Part shown: positions 4,104 to 8,057 of the stretch, one piece after another
Layout: every line of letters starts with the position of its first letter
Numbering within the stretch: position 1 is the first letter of the stretch
NCBI GenBank assembly: GCA_937875275.1
Contig: CALNCC010000172.1
Coordinates: forward strand, 1-8,057
Direction of reading: 5' to 3'
DNA: 8,057 nucleotides
Source of the DNA: an uncultured Dysgonomonas sp.
GTDB taxonomy: Bacteria > Bacteroidota > Bacteroidia > Bacteroidales > Dysgonomonadaceae
Made by a program: the position numbers and the translations under genes
The notes under the pieces: model-generated
Database searches by the model: none
What the model was told of the DNA's origin: nothing
Seen by the model: only the letters and a program-made list of their open reading frames with translations

Positions 4104-5786
4104 TTATTGCTCCTTGCGCATTTTTCTATTATATATAAAGATATAAACGCACATGAGCAGAATACTGACAATGGATATGTATGGACTAACTTTTTGTATA
4201 GTTGTGCCGGCATAATATGCTTGCAATTCTCCCGATTCGTCGACTTCTACTTCAACAAATCCTCTCGGACTTTCTTTTACCGGAACTTCTCGTCCGTTTA
4301 GTTTTGCGGCATACCCTTTATACCACAGTAGAGGTAATTCGAGAGAGTCGGGTTTCTCTAAATTGAGCGAAACAGTAGTTATCCCTTTACTCTTTTCTAC
4401 GCTATTTATTTGAGTTTCGCCATCATTATTCTTGTATTCAACAGAATTTTCTCCTCTTATTTCAATATACCAAGGTGAAGGCACAGACTTTGGCAGATAT
4501 TCTAATCCTCCAAGATTGTATGCCCGGTGAACGGTCGGTTTAGTATTTAGCTGCAATGTGTTTGTGGCATACACATAGTCGCGTCCGTCGCTGCCCATCA
4601 TAACCACAGTAAGGGTTACCAACACTATTACTCCTACCAATTGACGTACTCTGTTTTTTATCAGCAATGAAAAATAGAATGCTCCGGCTAATGCGAAGAA
4701 ATAGGATGTGAATTGCAATAATCGCCAAGGTAATTGAATGAAAGATAATTTATTGAAAGGAAACATATCCCAAGGGAAATAAATGGAGTAAGCTAATATG
4801 TAGAATATACCTAAAAGCAATATTCCATCCATATGTTTCATCTCTTTCGATTTGCCATATACGAATAACCGTAACAATACCATCATCGTTAAAATGAGAC
4901 CGACGCCGGGAATAAATATCTGTTTTGGATATATTATTCCGCTGAACAATCCCCAGATGATGAAGAACGGTTGCTTGCGCGAGTAGTGCAGGTCTATGTT
5001 TGCATATTCGTAATAGAACGAATTGGATGCCATCTGCTCCAACATTGGATACAGATAATATGCCAGAATTAGAAGTGATACCACACCAGCCAATGCTAAG
5101 TAGAGCAGTCGTTTGGGGTCTCTTACGAGAGGCTTCCAATATATGAGCATAACGATAGCCATAGTAACAAACATCAGCACGGAAGATATGACGTGTGAAA
5201 ACACCATTAAACTATATCCGATAGCTATAATGTACCATTTCTTATAGTCGCCCTTGATGATGTGATACAGGCCTAAAAAGACGATGGGGACGAATGTGAA
5301 AGTTATGGATTCGCCTAATGCTCCTCGTCTGTATATATCTAATAGTCTGTAATATGCAAATGTATACAGCAACGAACTGATGAATGCAACGTAGGGTTTC
5401 TTGTAAATGATGTTGACAACACGAAACATAATAATTCCCGTAGCTACTGTCAGTGTGAATAGCATTATCTGATAAGCGATAACGTCTCCGGTATATAATC
5501 CGATGTAAGCAAACGGGATGAGCAACAGGTCGCAATAGAATGCTTTGGTAAAATATCCGTATGTGTTAACGGCATTGTAATCGAGATAGAAAGGGAAATT
5601 ACCATCTCTGATAGCATCTATCAACGCATTGAAACGTTGCATATGAAATAGCAGATCGTGTCCCGGCTGAATGGGATAACATACAGTCATTATTCCTGCC
5701 ATCATTATTAATAGTGCCGTCAACAGCCATATATGATATTTCTGGTTCGATCCTATCTTTTCTAATACGTTGCTTATAAGTTTCAT
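4104..5786 (-). CDS. GT-C-like membrane protein (PTPS-related/YfhO-like)
   Basis: This 560-residue polytopic membrane protein resembles GT-C-fold proteins of the '6-pyruvoyl-tetrahydropterin synthase-related' membrane domain and YfhO-like groups, which are thought to transfer sugars from lipid carriers. The region GHDLLFHMQRFNALIDAIRD (42-61), the N-x-x-N-x-Y-G-Y motif (71-78) and AFYCDLLLIP after it fit the first periplasmic loop, where D44 and H48 are candidate acidic/metal-site residues. FIQLPWRLL (349-357) is a second family hallmark. About 11-13 helices are likely (first near 18-39, last near 535-552), with a soluble segment of about 135 residues between 398 and 532 before the final helix, containing the GLEYLP motif (426-431). 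It ends with basic KMRKEQ. The substrate is unknown. It lies 38 bases after the ABC-F gene and may have its own promoter. Confidence 0.8.
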   Translation of the reverse strand: MKLISNVLEKIGSNQKYHIWLLTALLIMMAGIMTVCYPIQPGHDLLFHMQRFNALIDAIRDGNFPFYLDYNAVNTYGYFTKAFYCDLLLIPFAYIGLYTGDVIAYQIMLFTLTVATGIIMFRVVNIIYKKPYVAFISSLLYTFAYYRLLDIYRRGALGESITFTFVPIVFLGLYHIIKGDYKKWYIIAIGYSLMVFSHVISSVLMFVTMAIVMLIYWKPLVRDPKRLLYLALAGVVSLLILAYYLYPMLEQMASNSFYYEYANIDLHYSRKQPFFIIWGLFSGIIYPKQIFIPGVGLILTMMVLLRLFVYGKSKEMKHMDGILLLGIFYILAYSIYFPWDMFPFNKLSFIQLPWRLLQFTSYFFALAGAFYFSLLIKNRVRQLVGVIVLVTLTVVMMGSDGRDYVYATNTLQLNTKPTVHRAYNLGGLEYLPKSVPSPWYIEIRGENSVEYKNNDGETQINSVEKSKGITTVSLNLEKPDSLELPLLWYKGYAAKLNGREVPVKESPRGFVEVEVDESGELQAYYAGTTIQKVSPYISIVSILLMCVYIFIYNRKMRKEQ

Positions 5787-5810
5787 CAGTTTTAGTGTTG
5801 CAAAGTTTTA

Positions 5811-5818
5811 CAAATATA
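5811..5818 (-). promoter_or_regulatory. candidate -7 box for the GT-C-like gene
   Basis: Read on the minus strand this is TATATTTG, an exact TAnnTTTG match, in the 38-base gap between the ABC-F stop and the GT-C start. It would place transcription start about 15-20 bases before the ATG at 5786. No good -33 TTTG is found at standard spacing, where the bases belong to the end of the ABC-F gene, so the site may be fortuitous. Confidence 0.35.
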
Positions 5819-5824
5819 ATTCAA

Positions 5825-7441
5825 TCAATACATTTTATCGCGCAATGCTTTTATGTCGTCCGACATAATATAGTCATCATAGTCCATCATCTTGTCTATG
5901 ATACCCTTAGGGGTAAGCTCGATAATACGGTTCGATACCGTTTGTATAAATTCGTGGTCATGCGATGTCATCAACACATTGCCTTTAATTTGAATCAACG
6001 TATTGTTGAATGCCTGAATAGACTCCAAGTCGAGGTGATTGGTAGGTGAGTCGAGCACCAAGCAGTTGGCACTTCTCATCATCATACGGGCAATCATACA
6101 ACGCATCTTTTCTCCTCCCGAAAGTACTTTTGCACTTTTCAGAACTTCTTCGCCAGAAAACAGCATACGTCCTAAAAAACCCTTGATGTAAATTTCGCTG
6201 GTGTCATCAGAGAATTGGGAAAGCCAGTCGATAAGTGTCAGGTCGTCTTTGAAGAAATCGCTGTTGTCTAAGGGCAGGTAAGCCGTTGTGATGGTTTGTC
6301 CCCAACTGAATGTTCCGGCATCAGGTTTCATTTGTTCGTTTATGATATCGAAAAAGGCTGTCATTGCACGAGGGTCTTTCGATAAGAAAACAATCTTGTC
6401 ATCTTTTTCTACATTGAAACTCACGTTGCTGAAAAGCACTTTTCCTTCTATTGATTTGCTTAGTCCGTTTACCTCAAGCACTTTATTTCCCGGTTCTCTC
6501 TCGGGAGTAAAGATAATACCCGGATAGCGTCTCGAAGATGGTTTTATTTCTTCGATATTTAGTTTTTCGATCATCTTCTTGCGGCTTGTGGTTTGTTTCG
6601 ATTTTGCCACATTCGCGCTAAAACGACGAATAAATTCTTCCAGTTCCTTTTTCTTTTCCTCTGCCTTTTTGTTTTGTTGTTGTTGCTGACGCAGGGCTAA
6701 TTGGCTCGATTCGTACCAGAAACTGTAATTACCGGAGAAGAGAGATACTTTTCCGAAGTCGATGTCTACCGTGTGGGTACATACCGAGTCTAAGAAGTGA
6801 CGGTCATGCGATACAACAAGTACAGTCGTATTCTCGCAATTGTTTGCCAAATAGTTCTCGAGCCACATCACGGTGTCGATATCGAGGTCATTGGTAGGCT
6901 CATCGAGCAACAAGTTGTCCGGTGTTCCAAACAATGCACGGGCAAGCAAGATACGCACTTTCTGCTTTCCGCTCATGTCTCCCATTATCTGGTAGTGTAG
7001 ATCTTCGGTAATGCCAAGACCGCTCAATAGGCTTGCGGCATCGCTTTCGGCGTTCCAGCCATCATGTTCGGCAAATCTTTCTTCGAGTTCCGAAGCCCTT
7101 ATTCCATCAGCATCGCTAAAGTCTTCCTTAGCATATAGCGCATCTTTTTCGTTCTTGATGTCCCACAATACAGTGTGCCCTTGCAATACGGTGTCGATAA
7201 CAGTTTGGCTGTCAAAAGCAAAGTGATCCTGTGCCAATACTGACAAACGTTCGTTTGAGCCTTGCATAAAACTGCCATGAGTAGCGTCTTTTTCGCCGCT
7301 CAATATTTTAAGGAAGGTCGATTTTCCTGCTCCGTTAGCACCGATGATTCCATAGCAATTACCATTCGTAAATTTCAGATTTACATCTTGAAATAATACT
7401 CTTTTTCCAAACTGAATACTTAAATTAGAAACTGTTATCAT
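5825..7441 (-). CDS. ABC-F ATPase, YkpA/YbiT type
   Basis: This 538-residue soluble protein has two ABC cassettes without membrane segments, the layout of ABC-F proteins that act on ribosomes as translation factors or, in some lineages, antibiotic-resistance proteins. Cassette 1 has an intact Walker A (GANGAGKST, 34-42), Q-loop Q71, signature MSGKQ (156-160), Walker B LLLDE (177-181) and H212. The inter-domain linker (about 240-310) is rich in Q, K and E and ends with SSRRYPGIIFTPERE, typical of the YkpA/YbiT subgroup. Cassette 2 keeps the signature LSGGE (440-444) and H494, but its Walker A position reads FLSKDPRAMT (352-361) without the GxxGxGK(S/T) pattern, and its Walker B is LVLDS (461-465), with Ser instead of catalytic Glu. 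The length is normal for the subgroup. It begins 36 bases after the PDZ gene. A housekeeping translation role is likelier than drug resistance, but this cannot be shown here. Confidence 0.92.
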   Translation of the reverse strand: MITVSNLSIQFGKRVLFQDVNLKFTNGNCYGIIGANGAGKSTFLKILSGEKDATHGSFMQGSNERLSVLAQDHFAFDSQTVIDTVLQGHTVLWDIKNEKDALYAKEDFSDADGIRASELEERFAEHDGWNAESDAASLLSGLGITEDLHYQIMGDMSGKQKVRILLARALFGTPDNLLLDEPTNDLDIDTVMWLENYLANNCENTTVLVVSHDRHFLDSVCTHTVDIDFGKVSLFSGNYSFWYESSQLALRQQQQQNKKAEEKKKELEEFIRRFSANVAKSKQTTSRKKMIEKLNIEEIKPSSRRYPGIIFTPEREPGNKVLEVNGLSKSIEGKVLFSNVSFNVEKDDKIVFLSKDPRAMTAFFDIINEQMKPDAGTFSWGQTITTAYLPLDNSDFFKDDLTLIDWLSQFSDDTSEIYIKGFLGRMLFSGEEVLKSAKVLSGGEKMRCMIARMMMRSANCLVLDSPTNHLDLESIQAFNNTLIQIKGNVLMTSHDHEFIQTVSNRIIELTPKGIIDKMMDYDDYIMSDDIKALRDKMY

Positions 7442-7477
7442 TTATCTTTTATTTTCTTTTTGTTCTCTGACTTAAAA

Positions 7478-8057
7478 TTATAATGCTTTTATTACAACCG
7501 AACTTCGTCTTTCGGGTACGATGTTGAAAAGCCTGTTTTGCATGCCATCCCACAGTTCGATAGTTATTTTGTCTGTTGGTTTTTCTTCTACGTATCTGTT
7601 GAAATTGAAGAGATAAGAAAAACCTGTTTGATATTTATTATTTCGGAATGCCTTAGCTATATTCGAATATTGAGTCTGATCCCAATACATACATTTGTTA
7701 TATCCTTCTGCATTCTTGAAAACAGTGGAGGCGTCTCTGTATTTGTCTGTGTCCTTGATGAAGTTTAGATAGGCTTCGGACAAAGATTTTTTGGTATGCC
7801 CGAACTCCTTATTGTTTATTTTTCTTATTACATATCCAACCATTATGCCGGCTTCATATGCCGGAGATCCCTCGTCTATGTTGCGCACAGTGGTAAGATC
7901 ATCGGCATTGAATCCGATTCCCGTATAGTTGTAATCGATGAAGTCGATAAGATACTCTGCTCCAATCACTTTGTTTGTAGCATAAGGAAACTGCATCAGC
8001 ATCAATGGGATGTGTATTTTTACATAATCGTAGAACGAATAGTTTTTTGAAGCATAG
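7478..8057 (-). CDS. PDZ-domain protein, 5' end beyond window (partial)
   Basis: The frame stays open from the stop at 7478 to the window edge, giving 192 complete codons. In-frame TTG (8005) and ATG (8002) codons exist, but the residues before them (ASKNYSFYDYVKIHIPL) read as real protein, so the true start is probably upstream of the window. The visible part contains a PDZ domain, with GIGF (carboxylate-binding loop) and DEGSPAYEAGIMVGYVIRKI, followed by a segment with charged and aromatic residues and a C-terminal strand-rich end (TIELWDGMQNRLFNIVPERR) that closes the PDZ fold. PDZ domains bind exposed C-termini and occur in envelope proteases and in stand-alone Bacteroidota lipoproteins. 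No protease motif is visible in this part. An N-terminal signal would be outside the window. It probably lies in the same transcript as the ABC-F gene. Confidence 0.75.
   Translation of the reverse strand, partial: YASKNYSFYDYVKIHIPLMLMQFPYATNKVIGAEYLIDFIDYNYTGIGFNADDLTTVRNIDEGSPAYEAGIMVGYVIRKINNKEFGHTKKSLSEAYLNFIKDTDKYRDASTVFKNAEGYNKCMYWDQTQYSNIAKAFRNNKYQTGFSYLFNFNRYVEEKPTDKITIELWDGMQNRLFNIVPERRSSVVIKAL

Noticed and set aside
4005..4301. Plus-strand 98-residue ORF with hydrophobic stretches
   Set aside because: Two thirds is antisense to the GT-C-like gene, and the remainder is AT-rich spacer with chance hydrophobic codons.
4750..5535. Minus-strand ORFs of 129 and 97 residues inside the GT-C-like gene
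   Set aside because: Other-frame shadows of a 560-codon gene with family motifs; histidine- and arginine-rich text of the usual shadow type.
8000..8005. TTG at 8005 or ATG at 8002 as the start of the PDZ gene
   Set aside because: The frame continues upstream with protein-like sequence to the window edge, so the gene is more likely cut by the window.
7796..8050. Plus-strand 84-residue ORF at the right end
   Set aside because: Antisense of the PDZ protein, whose frame stays open to the edge and contains a recognisable PDZ domain.

Overview
The window looks like chromosomal DNA from a member of the Bacteroidota, most probably Bacteroidales. The evidence is AT-rich, weakly Shine-Dalgarno start regions, several matches to the Bacteroidota -7 promoter box (TAnnTTTG), and protein families that read like Bacteroidales versions. 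I cannot fix the genus.

Left part (1 to about 1420): an AT-rich accessory stretch that looks like phage-derived debris. It holds a YopX-family protein, a bidirectional hairpin, a very short stand-alone tail-collar (microcystin-dependent-protein-like) gene on the minus strand, a short protein that may be a decayed fragment, and a 42-residue ORF whose stop codon lies inside a strong intrinsic terminator (1372-1419). A 350-base non-coding stretch follows, holding two promoter-like boxes and two tandem operator-like repeats.

Middle part (1768-3939): a compact plus-strand cluster of a DoxX-family membrane protein, a secreted YceI-family protein, a KefF/MdaB/YwrO-type flavin NAD(P)H oxidoreductase, the last 51 codons of an aldehyde dehydrogenase (the rest is missing) and an HxlR/DUF24 regulator with its conserved N-terminal cysteine. 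This resembles redox- or electrophile-inducible modules in which an HxlR repressor controls quinone or aldehyde detoxification. The paired repeats at 1633-1669 are candidate repressor sites, one lying over a promoter-like box.

Right part (4104-8057): three minus-strand genes in a row. In transcription order they are a PDZ-domain protein cut by the window edge, a two-cassette ABC-F ATPase of the YkpA/YbiT type with a degraded second ATP site, and a 560-residue GT-C-like membrane protein of the PTPS-related/YfhO-like type. The gaps are short (36 and 38 bases), so they may be co-transcribed; a -7-like box in the second gap could give the last gene its own promoter. This block converges on the HxlR module at 3940-4103.

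I see no rRNA, tRNA, CRISPR array, transposase or integrase. I found no convincing new multi-gene system. The points most worth checking are the aldehyde dehydrogenase deletion scar, the tandem operator candidates, the asymmetric ABC-F ATP sites and the minimal tail-collar gene.
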